From the NCBI GenBank assembly GCA_951799445.1, contig OX637296.1, forward strand, positions 11,842,001-11,906,000: a stretch of 64,000 nt of DNA, in the 5' to 3' direction. The DNA comes from Pseudisothecium myosuroides (Eukaryota > Streptophyta > Bryopsida > Hypnales > Lembophyllaceae). Positions 1-12,631 of the stretch are shown one piece after another. Under the pieces are notes generated by a model. The model was not told the DNA's origin. It made no database searches and worked only from the letters and a program-made list of their open reading frames with translations. A program made the position numbers and the translations under genes. How positions within the stretch are numbered: the stretch's first letter is position 1; each line of letters begins with the position of its first letter.

Positions 1-726
1 TTCAGCACATTGCGGGACTAGATTTTTTGACTTTAAACATTTTTAACTTAAAATTTTTGCACTACAGAGTTTTGAGCTTTTATTTTATATAGTGGAGAAT
101 TGAGTTGAGAGTCTAGAAAAAAAATAATATTAAAAAAAAACTTAATTATCATTCTTAAAAAAATTGTGAAGTAGATGTAGGTACAAGATAGAAGGAAAAT
201 CTAAAACATTCATATATTTTAGATGGAATTAAAATGCACTAATCCCAATGGTGAGATTGTTCTAACAAGTAAATCAGACCATCCCAAAAAAAAAAATTTG
301 AAAAATTTGAAAAATTGCATTCAGAAATGAATCCCAAAGTTATTTTTTTCAAGAAGATGCTTTAACTGCCCGAAAAACAAGAATGTCCATAACTTTCTCA
401 TAACATATCCAAATGAAATGAATCAAAGCTTTCCGGAAAGCCAAAAATATAATCTATGAGAAAAAAAATATTAAAAAGAAAAATTCAAATTTTTGTCCCT
501 TTTTTTTTTGCTGCCCGAGCTGCCCCCCGAAGCCTGTTTTGAGCTTATATGGTCATAACTTTTTTTCCTGGGCACCAATTGTGAAAAAAATTATATTCCC
601 TTGAAGCTAATCAGTTTTTCTACCTCCAAAAAAAGTTTCAAAAAATCAGGAGAAAATTTCAGCCCGTAGGTACCTGCCCGAAAACGCATTTGTCCCCCGT
701 AGGGACAATGGTCCTTTAGGGGTTAA
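1..726 (+). mobile_element. TTAA-type MITE, left end outside window
   Basis: Right-hand three quarters of an element of the TTAA family. Base 1 aligns with about base 1815 of the neighbouring copy, so roughly 216 bp are missing to the left. It ends in TCCTTTAGGGGTTAA, with the TTAA at 723-726. Its right third (about 520-715) is the A type also seen at 5359-6295, 49724-50607 and, inverted, at 57314-58245. No coding capacity is visible. Confidence 0.85.
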
Positions 727-1598
727 AAAGGAAAAATATCTTGCCAAATATTCCCTATAAAAAATTTGCATCGCTTTTTAGCATGAATTTGCCCCCCGAA
801 AAAAATGCTTGTAGGAAGCTGAAGTCTTTTAGCTCATAGTTTCCTTGCAACAAAAATCTATACTATTAATACTATTAAAATACTGATTGTTTGTATATTT
901 TGTTAGTTTATGATGTACGTCGGAATCTCCTAAATTAATGGGAGCGTCCTTAGTGCCATTAGAAATCCCTCGCCCAGGGTGTATGCACAAAACAAGTTTA
1001 GCCACGTTTCAACCTACGGAGCAAGAGATATTAAATTTTGAAGTTTTTATTGCATGAAAAATTAGAAAATTGGATGGAAATTAAAAAGCGCGTTACAAAA
1101 AGCTATTGGGCCATCATGTCCATGGATTGACAAGCCGGATAGAAAACTTCAACTCCTGTGACATTACTTTGAACTTTTATTTTTACTTTTATTTTTACTC
1201 TTACTTCAAAAATATTTGTTGATACTTTATTTTTACTTTCATTTTTATTTTTAAAAAAATTTCCAATATTTTGGCTATCTTTGCATGCCAAATAAATTGT
1301 AAAGAAAAAAAATAGAATATAAAAATTGATAGTACATGATGAAAAACATCATTGCTATAGATGCTTTGTCATATTTAAAGGATTGAAAAATGGATGTGAA
1401 AGGAGAATTTAGAAGGGCTTAGCCATAACCTTTGTGGCAATTACAAATGGCGCACTAATGGTTGTAGCAATGGTATAAACCGCCACAAATTGGACTGTAG
1501 GGAATTTGAAGGTTAACTTGTAAACAATGAATGCAAGAGAGCAAAGAGATGTGTAGAAAAGGAAGTTAAACACAATCAATTTTCTGATTTTGACAAAG
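727..1598. other. AT-rich spacer without genes
   Basis: Separates two copies of the TTAA family. It contains a short run of degenerate TTTTTA-type repeats near 1170-1260. No reading frame has protein-like composition and no RNA gene was seen. Confidence 0.6.
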
Positions 1599-2541
1599 TT
1601 AACCCCTAAAGGCCCAAGGCCTTTTTTCTGCCAAAAAACCATCAAAACTGCCATTTCAATAGCAAGGAGTAAAAAAAAATAAAAAATGTTTTTTTTTCAC
1701 ATCTAACTGTAGGATCTTACACCTAACTAGTATGAGAATGTGTGGAAAAAATTTCAGAATTTTTGACCGCTCAGATTGCAAGATATCTGCCTTTAAAGTG
1801 GAAAAAACAAGTATTTCAGCACATTGCGGGACTAGATTTTTTGACGTTAAACATTTTTCACTTAAAACTTTTGCACTACAGAGTTTTGTGCTTCAAATCT
1901 TTATAGTGGAGAATTGAGTTGAGAGTCTAGGAAAAAAAATAATATTCAAAAAAACTTAATTATCATTCCTAAAAAAATTATTAAGTAGAAGTAGGTACAA
2001 GATAGAAGGAAAATCTAAAACATTAATATATTTTAGATGAAATTAAAATACACTAATCCCAATGGTGAGATTGTTCTAGCAAGTAAACTAAACCATGAGA
2101 ATTTTTTTTTTTTTTAAATTGCAAAAATAGCATTTAGAAATGAATCCTACAAGTTATTTTTTTCAAGAAGATGCTCTAACTGCCCGAAAAACAAGAATGT
2201 CCATAACTTTTTTATAACAAATCCAAATGAAATGAATAAAAGCTTTCCAGATAGACAAAAATATAATCTACAAGAAAAAAAATATTAAAAAAAAAAAAAT
2301 CAAATTTTTGCCAAATTTTTCTTGCTGCCCGGACTGCCCAGTTACGAAAAAAAGTAACATATTTGGCTATAACTTTTGACTCCTATTTCCAAATGTCCTG
2401 AAATTTAGTGCATATGAAAGATACTCCTCGCGCCCACCTTCTATTAAAATTTCAGCTTAAAATATGGACGTCTCTAGTCACACGGACCTGCCCAAAATTT
2501 CTATACGGCCAAAAAACGCAGTCCGGTCCTTTAGGGGTTAA
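1599..2541 (+). mobile_element. TTAA-type MITE, complete, mosaic copy
   Basis: A 943-bp element bounded by TTAACCCCTAAAGGCCC on the left and TCCTTTAGGGGTTAA on the right, with TTAA at both outer edges (1599-1602 and 2538-2541). The left two thirds match the copy at 1-726 closely (for example the stretch after 1815). From about 2325 rightwards it instead matches the B-type copies at 9125 and 11697. Small ORFs inside are short and have stops. Confidence 0.9.
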
Positions 2542-5358
2542 GACCACAGTAGGGAGACAAAGTTTTGGAAGTAGAATAATTGGAACCGATCATAGGCAGC
2601 ATTAAAAGGAAGTAGTTACATTCATAAGCTCCCCCTCCTAAGATGTCAGAAGTAAAAGACATGGAGGTGCAATTGTGTTATTCATATTTATTAAAAAAGT
2701 ATCCCAGCTCATAAACCCATGACATTTTATATCCTCATGTTCTGTGAGTCATATGAAATAACATGAGGATTTAATAAGAGTCATGATCTCTTGATCTCTG
2801 ATATGTATCTGAAATGACATGAAGATTTATTAACGGGAGCATATTTTAGCTAATCTCTGATCTTTGACAAGCCTTTAAGCATTAGTAAATCCTCATGTTA
2901 CTAAAACCTCATGTACTTTGAGTTTAGAAGCCAGTCACTTGTCCCAAAATGGCCAATGTTGCAATGAAGAACCACAGGAGACATGGAGGTGCAGTTTTCA
3001 AAATATTTAAACACCATTCAGGGGCTTATTTTAGCTGGCGATTTAAGACACTACGCCATTATGGGTGTACCCACCTTAAAGCATAGTAATTGTCTTCAGT
3101 TTTTGAAGGTGTTGTATGGGGGTCATGTTCAATCCCTTGGTTTCAAAAGAAATATTTTTTAGGATCTCATACATTTGGCACTTGGAATTATGTGTTCTAT
3201 AGTTCAGGAGGAAGAAATCAATCAAATTTTTCAATACTTCTTTTGAGAAGCACCTCAAATTTTCACAACGATTGCCATTCTTCTTTGTAGAGTCTACAAC
3301 GTGCCTCATTTTTCCAAAAATTTATATTTTTGTTGCATTTGCATTCCTTTCTATTTCTTTCACTTGTACTATGTTTTGTTATTTCACACAACCATAATGC
3401 TAATAAAAACGACGTTTATTTGTCAAAAATCCAAAAGTAAACAAAACTCTAATCCAAAATCTAACATTTCATATAGCACATCTCTAGAATATCATTTCTG
3501 CAAACAAAAAATGTCTAATGAACAATTTTCAAGGTCATTGCATAAACAAACAATGCACACATTCATCCAATAATTTGATAGTTTTTGATTGAAAATGTTG
3601 ATAATAAACCTCATTTTTTTTTAGGATTAAAAATAGCCAAGTGCACTATTGCTAGAAAAACATGATTATTTAGACAAATTTTGTAGTAATTTTGTTGAGA
3701 GTTTGTTGTAGATCATCTTAATTTTTACTGTTGTTATTTGAAGAACTAAACTATTTTGCAAGAATCACTAGAATTGATAGCCTCAACTCAATTTTGAAGT
3801 CACATAACATTCTTGAATAGAAAGAGGAGGGTCTCCCTTCAATTACAATGCAAATATTAAAAAAACATGTTTTTGCTTTAGTGGTGAGGGATTCAAGGAA
3901 TCCCTCCATTCACAAATATCCTTGTAATCGAATTTGATCTACATAGACTGAAAAATATGAAACTCATGCTAGCACACCTGGGCTACATGTAGGACCCAAG
4001 ATGAACAAACTCTCAATTCACACCAACCCAATAATAAGGGTTGGAGTTCTTCTCTATCTCTCAAAAAAGCACAGAAACTGAGGGTCCACAATCCTTCAAG
4101 GTTGAAGAATATAATTATGTACTCCAGGGAAAAACAGAAAAAACAAAAATGACAGGCTTCCCGGTTGGAGAGGTGCAAGTGAGAAGATTCAGGATGTTGG
4201 ACTTTGAGAGCCCCGCCAGCCTCGACGGACCCCCATGGAAGCGTGACCACCGCTGCACCTTGAGTGCATTGTCCCTCAAAATGAAAGTACAGTAGCTTCG
4301 AAAGTTCGAAAGCTCAATCTTCTGGGCCCCTGCCTGGCTCATAACTTACCATGAGCACCGACCGACTTGAGCAGGTATTGGTAGTTTTTTTTATACTTAT
4401 CGAGATTGGACCTTTTTAAAAAAATTAAATTTTAAAAAAATAAAAAAATAAAAAAATACATGGACAATGGAGATTGGACATTGGACTTTGTTCTTTGCTT
4501 CCGATCTCGATCAACCTGAGGAAAAGCTCCGGGTAGGATTGCTGGTAAGTTATATGAATGGCATGGGGTGCAAGTAAGATACGATGGTGTGGACCCAAAT
4601 GAATTGGAGGGGGGAGCCACAAAAGCCAGGCATACGTAACTGATGTTGTGTTCCAATGAGGTTGGGGGCCCTTTTGCATCCTTGAAAAGGAAGAGGGCCC
4701 GTCCAGTGAACAAAATTGTCTTATTGAAGGCTCCTCAGCCAACCCCAATCTTTGAAGTAAGTAAGTGAGAAGTCCCTCCCAGGTATCTAGCAAAGCATAA
4801 TATCTACCTAGCATGGCGAGGATCATTGTCTTCTTATGCAATGTTATGTACATTTCTAGAGTACAATAAGAATCATATGTGTGGATCCTTTTGCTAGATG
4901 TACAGGAGGCAACCCATTCCTAATCCCTCCATCCTCCCTCCTCCCTCCTCCCTCCTCCCTCCCTCCCTCCCCCCCATTCTTGCTATGTAGACTATTCTCT
5001 TTCCGTGAAGGAGGAGAAGAGCAATGATTATTTATGGTATGGCTCCCAAGGGAGTTGTGGTGCATTTTCATTGGCTACAAGACTTTCAATATTGCAACCA
5101 CCCTTTGGTCAATTTTCTTTTCAGCCCAAGATTGGAAATAGCAAGCCCTATATCACCGGTATGGAAGGAATAGAATCTTCCGCTGAAAATTTCATAGTAA
5201 TTATGTTTTGAAAAATAAAAATCTGGAAAATTATTAAAACCTTCCGAACTCTACTTCTACACCCGAGAAAATTTCCCTAGTGAAGAAACCTGCCCTGTAG
5301 ATGGTCAGATTTGCTTAAATGATCAAAAATGGGTTGCCTCCCTTAAACATTTCAACTC
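2542..5358. other. Gene-poor intergenic region
   Basis: No convincing gene. At 2731-2767 a small hairpin pairs TCCTCATGTT with AACATGAGGA, and the same CCTCATG word recurs near 2890-2915. A GC-richer stretch at about 4180-4820 has short open frames on both strands, but none resembles a known family. A CT-rich run of CCTCCCTCCT type lies at 4926-4975. I could not assign a function to any part. Confidence 0.5.
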
Positions 5359-6295
5359 TTACCACCTAAGTCCCAACTCACGGGGAGGACTTTTTTTCAT
5401 AAAGTTTCACTCAAAACTACTCAAAATGCAAAAAATTGTAGAAATTGTTTTTCTTTTTGCATATCTAACCATAGGATCTTGCACTACTGGTATAAGAATG
5501 TGTGGAAGAAATTTCATAAACTTTGGATGCATGGATTGCAAGATATATCTGCTTTTGAAGTAAAGAAAACTAATTTTATTGCACTTTGCTTGCCCTACAT
5601 TACAAAGCTTTGAATCTTTTCAACTTGATAAAAAGATTTGCTCTACAAATGTTGAATTTAAAAAAATTATGTTGAAAAATTGAGTTGAAAGTCTAGGGGA
5701 AATTTTTCAAAGAAAAAACACATTTGGTTTTCATTCTTTAAGAAATTGTTAAATAGAAGTAGGTTTGAGATTGAACAAAAAATTAAATTGTTAATAGCTC
5801 AAAGATGGAATTCAAATACAATAATTCCAACAATGAGATTGTTCTAGCAAGCAAACTTGACCCTTTCAAACAATTTTTTTTTAAATTGTGAAAATTGCAT
5901 TTGGAGATGAATGTCATACATTACTTTTTCAAGGAGATGCTTAGATTGCCTTAAAACAAGATTGTCCATAGCTTTCTCATCACTAGTCCAAATAAAATAA
6001 TTCAAATCTTTCCATATAGGAAAAGTATTTTCTATGAGAAACAATTTTAAAAAAAAATTATTTTGACTTTTTGTGTTTTTTGTGCTAGTCAACAATCACC
6101 ATTTTGGGCTTAGGATAGAATAAATTTTGCTTCTAGGCAACAATTGAAGTAAAATTATTATTATATTTCCAAAAAATTGATGTGTTTTCCTAACTTAAAA
6201 AAAAGTTTAAAAAAATCACAATGAAAATTGAGACCGTAGGAACCTAAGTGAAATCCATTTTGCCCCTTGAGGGGAAAATAGGACTTTAGGAGTTA
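5359..6295 (+). mobile_element. TTAA-type MITE, eroded copy
   Basis: About 937 bp. The left end is decayed (TTACCACCTAAGTCC) and the right end reads GGACTTTAGGAGTTAA. The inside matches the family: an ATCTAACCATAGGATCTTGCAC block near 5463 and the A-type right end with two GGGG-flanked motifs near 6270. Both termini have point changes, so this is an older insertion. Confidence 0.8.
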
Positions 6296-6967
6296 AGCAG
6301 TCCAATATAGATGATCTACAAAATGCTTCTTGTCAATGTTTCGAGCAATGTTTAGTTCAAATATGTTCTCATTCATCCTTAAAAGATAAATATTCTATAA
6401 GACAAATTTGATGAGCTTGAGGTAAATAATATATTTGGACAAAGGTATAAGCAAGGATATGCAAAAATCCAAAAAACAATTCAAATGTCAAAGGGTTAAA
6501 CAAAGAGAGAAAAATTCATTTTTCATCAAATTTTCGTAGAGTATAACTTCATTCATAGTATGTTTACACCAAGGATTTAAGTTCAATTCATACTAATTGC
6601 CTTTTTGATTACCTTTAATTTGTTGTTTCAAAAACATAATAACCACATAGTGTATTTTAGATGACTTCTATCTATTTGTTCTAAGAACTTGTTTTTTTTT
6701 CATTTCAATTGACTTTTTTTAATTTTGAAAATTAAGTTTACAATTTTAATATTTTTGGGAATTATTTTTCAATTAAAAAACATAAGCCCATGTTGAATCC
6801 ATCAATTGAATAAACAAAAGTATTGCAGATTTTGACAAATACTGCTTGATGTGGGATGCAAGGGTGTCCCTTTTGAGGAGATACTAAGTGAATTATCTTC
6901 ACTACCTACTCACTTAATAAGCAAGTGAATTAATATGTATATATTTTTCATTACCCTGCATATCTAT
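6296..6967. other. AT-rich spacer
   Basis: Nothing gene-like was seen. Homopolymer-rich AT sequence lies between two MITEs of different families. Confidence 0.55.
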
Positions 6968-7728
6968 GGGTCGTTGCAAGAAACACTTGTTCTTTTTTTT
7001 GTCCCCTTAACCTTGGACATGTGGTTTTTTGCTCATAATTTTTGCATCGTATGTCCATTTTTTTATGAAATTTGAGTTGAAGGTACATGTGATAGTTTCA
7101 GACCTTGAGTAATTTTTTCCAATTTTTTAAAATTAGTTTACTATTTTTAAACTGCCCCCAATTGGATGTCTACCTTGGCCACTTTGGAGGTTTTCAATAC
7201 TATTTCCAACCCAAAAATGTAAATTTGAAGGTGAAAAATTGGGATACAAGGATTTCTTCTAAAGCTACAGAAGCCCACAAGAGATTTTTTTTAAATAGCA
7301 AAATGTCCACCTTCCACATGTGCTCAAAGTGCACTACCTTTGCGCACGTGTAGAGAACACAATTTTATTTTTCCCAAAGATGAAAATTGTTAAAAAGAAG
7401 CATCTTTAAGTAAGGAAAAATGGCTTCTTTTTCTTGAATTTTTTGAATTTTTTTGAATTATTAAAAATAAAAAAAGTCCACATATCCTCTTTCTGCTATT
7501 TTCTGCTTGTAGTGGCTTAAGTAGTACCCTGTAGTAGTTTGTAGCACTACATAGTACTGTATAGTATTAAATTGACGGTTTGGATCTTCAAGCGCCCTGA
7601 ATTGACGGTTTAGATCTGTCGGGGCATTGTTGACAAATAGTATTGGTAGTACTGCATAGTATTGATAGTCTTATGGCCAAAAATTGCGTCTTTGAGCCAA
7701 AAACGTGAAGTGTTTCTTGCAATCACCC
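6968..7728 (+). mobile_element. MITE family with TTGCAAGAAACACTT inverted ends, copy 1
   Basis: A 761-bp element. It starts GGGTCGTTGCAAGAAACACTT and ends AAGTGTTTCTTGCAATCACCC, giving inverted repeats of about 20 bp. CTAT occurs immediately outside both ends (6964-6967 and 7729-7732) and is a plausible target-site duplication. A second copy lies at 40749-41475. Both contain an open stretch that would read LLFLxCPQLDVYxGHFGG, but it is not long enough to be a gene. Confidence 0.85.
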
Positions 7729-8068
7729 CTATATTTTTTCTAAACATGCAAGATTACAGTCAATACGGGATTAACAACCATATCCTATACCGCATATCCC
7801 GTATCCATATGTCATACCATATCAATATTCCATATAATACAACCATATTTTGTATACCTCTATATGTATTTTGTATATATTCCATACATTGTATCCATTA
7901 TATAAAAAAAAAATTGGTTTTGGTTCTAAATGGACGAATAAGGTATTTGACTTATTTATTTTTGATTTGCAGCGGTGGTTAATTAATTGATAGCATTTGT
8001 GTATGTTCCTTTTCAGGAAATAGTCTATTTGATCTGACTTCAATTCATATTATGCTAATTGAGAGCCT

Positions 8069-8330
8069 ATGCAAAAGGATTTAAGGTGGGCACCAATCTT
8101 CACTTTGTGTACATCTTCAAAACCAATTATGTACCAAAGCGGAAGAAATTATTTTAGAACCAAACTTTGTTCTTTCCTAACTTTTGCATATGCTATCCAA
8201 ATGTTGTGTTCTTTGGTGCATTGGAACCTCCCTTTCATTTGCCAACGAGAATTCATGAAAATTTGACCAATCTAATGTTAGTAACTAGGCAAAGAAGGAA
8301 ATAATGGCAGTTTGGAGGGTACTATAGAAA
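8069..8330 (+). repeat. Dispersed repeat shared with 61640-61900
   Basis: A block of about 250 bp including GTTCTTTGGTGCATTGGAAC and the following stretch, which recurs in the same orientation near 61640-61900. The first copy contains AAGGTGGGCAC near its left side and the second ends near GGGTACCCACCTTA, which suggests a degraded inverted-repeat element. The edges are approximate. Confidence 0.65.
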
Positions 8331-9124
8331 CTGATATTAATTTGACTTCCGTACTTATTAGGGCATCTCCCCGTCGGACTCTTCAAATAGGGGCTCCAAG
8401 CCACAATACTGCGGGGTTTGGCAAGGGTTGCAGAATCGTCCAACTTCTTTGTTGGTAGGTTATCCTATACTAAAATAGAATTGAGCCTCACCAAACATGT
8501 CCCCCAAGGAAATTAGTTGCCACGTCATAAAAGGCGCGTCCTCCTCAAACAGGGGCATCGTTCAATGTTCAGACATTGCCTTGAAACGTGGGTCAAAGGA
8601 TATGAAGACAAGATAGCCAGGCCTAAGGTAAACCCAATATTTGCAAGTACCTTCATGTTTTTTTGGCGTGGCCAGTCAACTTTTACTATTTGGCGCGCCT
8701 GTTGCCCTGTTGTGGGCCTACTACGGAGCTCGGACACGCCAAGTCACCGAGTCCGTGCCACTTGAAGAGTTGCGAAAGCGATGCTCTTATGTTGGTTTAG
8801 ATTCTGTGCCAAGCAAGGTTTATACTGTACAATCAAGTCCAGCTGAATTACAAATTTTTGGATCCTCCTGAGATTAGGAGAACTTTGGGAGGCCCATGTG
8901 TGCTCAAAAATGAACTAAATTTTGAATTTTGAATTGCTTTGGAATCATATTGAAGTCTACTTTATCATCATTACAAACACACATATGTAATTGAAAATCA
9001 TACAAAGAGTTTGATGTTTTCTATACACTATATACTATCTAGTGTTGCCAACATTTGTGAAAATTACAACTTGTATTCAATGGTATATATAAGAAATGAA
9101 CCTTCACAATTGCTTTAGAGATAT
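8331..9124. other. Intergenic, weakly GC-rich
   Basis: The 8370-8800 part is GC-richer than its surroundings. ACTCTTCAAATAGGG near 8378 is loosely inverted by CCACTTGAAGAGT near 8759, so this may be a decayed inverted-repeat element. Open frames here overlap on both strands and resemble no family I know. Confidence 0.4.
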
Positions 9125-10017
9125 TTAACCCCTAAAGTTCCTTGACTATGTTTTCACCAAAAACGCTCCAAAACTGCCATTTCTAGTACAAGTACCAAAT
9201 TTTAGAAAAAAAAACTTTTTTAGACACATATAACCGTAGGATCTTGTAGTATTCTAGTTTTAGAAGACGTGGAAAAAATTTCAGAATTTTCCACCGTGCA
9301 GATTGGAAGATATTAGCATTTGAATTGGCAAAGATCTTTTTTTTGTCCCTGCGAAAAACAGGGCAGCTGCACTTCACAAGGTCACATTTGTATGAAAAAA
9401 ATGTCCAAAATGGTGGTGCTTCTTTGAATTCTTATTTCTAAACAAGTTGGCTACATGCTTAAAAAATTTCAAATCATTTGGAATTGTACAACATATAGGA
9501 AAAAAATAGTAAGTAGAAAAAAAGAGAGATTGATTCAAAACACTAAATTGTTAAGAATTTAATTATGGAATTGAAAAATTTCAATCCCAATGGTTGTAAT
9601 GTTGTAATAAACAATCTATATCCTATAATTTTATTTTTTTCAAAAATTATTGAAAATTGAGTGAAATAAACAACTTCAAAGTTTATTTTAGAGTAGAAAA
9701 TCAATAACTGCCCGCAAACTAAAATTCCTCATAATTTTTGACTCATTGATCGAAATGGAATGATTCAAAACTTTCCACATATATATAAATTTAGAAAACC
9801 AATTTCAAATTTTTATTTTTGAAAAAAGTGATTTTTTCAGATCTGCCCGGACTGCCCACCCGGTGAAAAAAGTAACATATTAGGCCATAACTTTTGACTC
9901 CTATTTTGAAATGTCATGAAAATTAGTGCATATGAAAGATATTCCTCGTCCCCACCTTCTATAAAAATTTCAGCTTAAAATATGAAAATTTCTAGTCTCA
10001 TGTACCTGCCTAAAATT
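9125..10017 (+). mobile_element. TTAA-type MITE (B type), right end missing
   Basis: Begins TTAACCCCTAAAGTTCC and runs parallel to the complete copy at 11697-12630 through the shared CCCACCTTCTAT and ACCTGCC blocks. It stops about 40 bp short of the expected right end, where a 12-bp tandem array begins at 10018. The terminal GGGTTAA is therefore absent. Confidence 0.85.
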
Positions 10018-10113
10018 CAACATATGGTCCAACTTATGATTCAACATATGGTCCAACTTATGGTTCAACATAAAATTCAACATATGGTTCAACATATGGT
10101 CCAACTTTCGAAG
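10018..10113 (+). repeat. 12-bp tandem array, eight units
   Basis: Eight consecutive 12-bp units of the form CAACWTATGRTY. Unit sequences alternate between CAACATATGGTC and CAACTTATGRTT types. One frame reads as repeated QHMVQLMV, which reflects the 36-bp symmetry of the repeat and is not evidence for a protein. The array starts exactly where the preceding MITE loses its right end. Confidence 0.9.
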
Positions 10114-10123
10114 TTATGTGTAG

Positions 10124-10234
10124 GGCAATGCCCGAGGAGGAGGAGATTGGGGGAAAAAATGAGTCGATGAGGAGGGCGGAGCCCAACGAGGAGGCGCATT
10201 TTTTCCCGCAATCCCCTCCTCCTCGGGCATTGTC
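10124..10234. repeat. GC-rich 38-bp inverted repeat (hairpin)
   Basis: The left arm at 10124-10161 (starting GGCAATGCCCGAGGAGG) is the reverse complement of 10197-10234 with about four mismatches. The loop is 35 bp. It stands out by its GC content from the AT-rich flanks. It may be a small foldback element or a hairpin RNA source. A second small hairpin built on AATGCCC and GGGCATT follows at about 10298-10346. Confidence 0.85.
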
Positions 10235-10479
10235 TGACGTAAACTACTCGCTGGAAGGATGAATATTCCGGATGAAACTTGTTTTTTTGGATGAGAAAGT
10301 CGAAATGCCCGATTATGTGGGCAAAACTGCATAATTGGGCATTACGACCTGATTTCAAACTAGAACCTGCCCTCTAAACGTACGGGGGACTTCCTGCGAG
10401 TGGTTTACGGATCAATACGGATCAATAAGGTGCCCAACTAAGTTAGAACAACAACAAGATTGAGCCAAACTGTGCCACA

Positions 10480-10800
10480 ATGGATACGCATGCCGAGGCA
10501 CCATGCAACATATATACAGTATATATATATCAGTTCCCATGGATGGAATCCATCCATAGAGAAGAACGGAAATGTGGCCCTAAAAATAATGAATGTGATC
10601 GATTGAAGGAGTTGGTCCAGCTTTCTGTTGGGACAAGTCTCCCAGCTGATATAATGCAGGGTGTGATTGGGTGGCTTGACCCCACAACTGCATGATCATT
10701 CTCGGCCCGACTTGCTTGTCGTTCAAGTGGCGGACAAAGCATAGGCAGGCGTCGGGTTTTCAACCACAACCAGAGGACAACTGAACTGGATGGGAGTAGG
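10480..10800 (+). pseudogene. Possible F-box gene relic
   Basis: A short frame ends with SLPADIMQGVIGWLDPTTA, which resembles the first half of an F-box (LPxDIxxxIxxWLDPxTA). It then meets a TGA at 10693-10695. Past the stop the same frame continues SFSARLACRS, and a shift gives SFKWRTKHRQA, the kind of sequence that closes an F-box. So at least one stop and one frameshift are needed to read it. The match is short and no C-terminal repeat domain is present, so this is tentative. Confidence 0.35.
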
Positions 10801-11084
10801 AGCCAGTGTGTTGAGTCACGTTTATTTGCCGGCAGCTCCACGAAGTGAAGTTCGTAGAAGAAGCTCGAAAAACAAGTGTTGGGCGCACTAAGTTAGTATG
10901 TGGACATATGAAACTGTTGTGAACATTGCACTGGACAGGAAGGTAGTCTGCTCCAGGGTTTTATATTTTTGGCGAAATTTTGCTAGATTCTGCCAAATTT
11001 GACCACTGCTGCTCTGTCCCTCCAAAAACTGGCCTGTACAATGAAGCCACAGGGAGGGACATGGGTCCAAAAAAAAAAGCAAAC

Positions 11085-11450
11085 TCTGCTCTTAAAAGCA
11101 ACCCGGTTTTAAGAGTTGATTGCGTTTTGAGAGAAGCTACACTTGTTGAAACAATTTTCAATAAATTTTTGTAGGACAAAAAATGTTATTTTTCAAAAAT
11201 CTAATTGTAGGATCTTGTACTTCTCTTATATAAAAACATGTGGTAAAAATTGGCATAGAATCCCAGTCATTTCATGTTTTTTGGACCTTCATGGTGGAAT
11301 CAGTTACAAATTTTTTAGGTTTGAAATATAGTGGTCACTAAAAGGGTGACCACCTCTTGAAATGTGCACTTTTGGTACATTGAAGAAAGCAAAATGTACC
11401 TCTATGTTTTAGTGGTTGCTTTTAAAGTATGATCACTTTTAGAGCATTAA
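11085..11450 (+). mobile_element. MITE-like repeat family E, copy 1
   Basis: About 365 bp, starting near GCTCTTAAAAGCAACCC and ending near GGTTGCTTTTAAAGTATGATC. The inverted counterpart at 29530-29850 shares the interior, including GTGGTCACTAAAAG and GAAGCAAAATGTACCTCT. It is non-coding. Confidence 0.75.
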
Positions 11451-11696
11451 TTTCTGAAATGGGCCATTTCAATTACATCGAGGCAATACCTGCCCAACAT
11501 TGCTCTTAACCTCTAAAGTAAACTAGCTTACAACCGCCATCCTTTTCAATTCCTCCCTATGTATCCACCAGGTACATTTCAGAGGGGGAATGTACACCAC
11601 ATGTACATGAGTGTGGAAGTAAATAATGGGCTGGGTCACCTTACTGTAGTTCTTTTGTCTATCACGTCTTGGCCATGCAATCGTGCATGCAATGCA

Positions 11697-12630
11697 TTAA
11701 CCCCTAAAGTTCCATGACAATGTTTTCACTGAAAACACTCAAAAACTGCCATTTTTAGTACAAGTACCAAATTCTTGCAAAAAAAACTTTTTTGACACAT
11801 GTAACCGTAGGATCTTATAGTAAACTAGTTTTAGAAGATGTGGAAAAAATTTCAGAATTTTCCACCATGCGGATTGGAAGATATTAGCATTTGAATTGGC
11901 AAAAATCCTTTTTTTGTCCCTGCAAAAAACAGGGCAGCTGCACCTCACAAGGTCACATTTGTATGAAAAAATGTCCAAAATGGTGGTGCTTCTTTGAATT
12001 AATTTTCCTAAACAAGTTGGCTACATGCTTAAGAAAATTTCAAATCATTTGGAATTGTACAACATATACAAAAAAAATAGTAAGTAGAAAGAAATAGAGA
12101 ATGATCCAAAATACTAAATTGTTAAAAATTTAATTATGGAATTGAAAAATGTCAATCCCAATGGTTGGAATGTTGTAATAAACAACCTACATCCTACGAA
12201 TTATTTTTTTTCAAAAAATATTAAAATTTGAGTTAAATAAACAACTTCAAAATTTATTTCAGAGTAGAGAATCCATAACTGCCTGCTAACTGAAAACCCT
12301 CATAATTTTTGACCCATTGGTCGAAATGGAATGATTCAAAGCTTTCCACGTATATATAACTCAAAAAAACCAATTTCAAATTTTTATTTTTCAAAAAAGT
12401 GATTTTTTCTGATCTGCCTGGACTGCCCAGGTACAAAAAAAAGTAACATATTTGGCCATAACTTTTGACTCCTATTTCCAAATGTCATGTAATTTAGTGC
12501 ATATGAAAGATATTTCTTGCGCCCACCTTCTATTAAAATTTCAACTTAAATTATGGAAATCTCTAGTCACACGTACCTGCCCAAAATTTCTATACAGCCA
12601 AAAAATGCATGCTGAAGCTTTAAGGGTTAA
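11697..12630 (+). mobile_element. TTAA-type MITE (B type), complete
   Basis: A 934-bp element. It starts TTAACCCCTAAAGTTCC and ends GCTTTAAGGGTTAA, with TTAA at 11697-11700 and 12627-12630. It is the complete reference for the B subfamily, which contains CCCTGCAAAAAACAGGGCAG, a small palindrome near 11918-11937. One base after its right end the 12632 foldback element begins. Confidence 0.9.
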
Positions 12631-12631
12631 G

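Noticed and set aside
4425..4853. 142-codon minus-strand gene
   Set aside because: Low-complexity ends, no family resemblance, and an alternative open frame overlaps it; composition alone is not enough.
7105..7353. Conserved small protein shared with 40865-41071
   Set aside because: Similarity follows from both lying in copies of one MITE; the frames diverge and end at different points.
9982..10170. Protein with QHMVQLMV repeats
   Set aside because: It is the translation of a 12-bp tandem array with no gene context.
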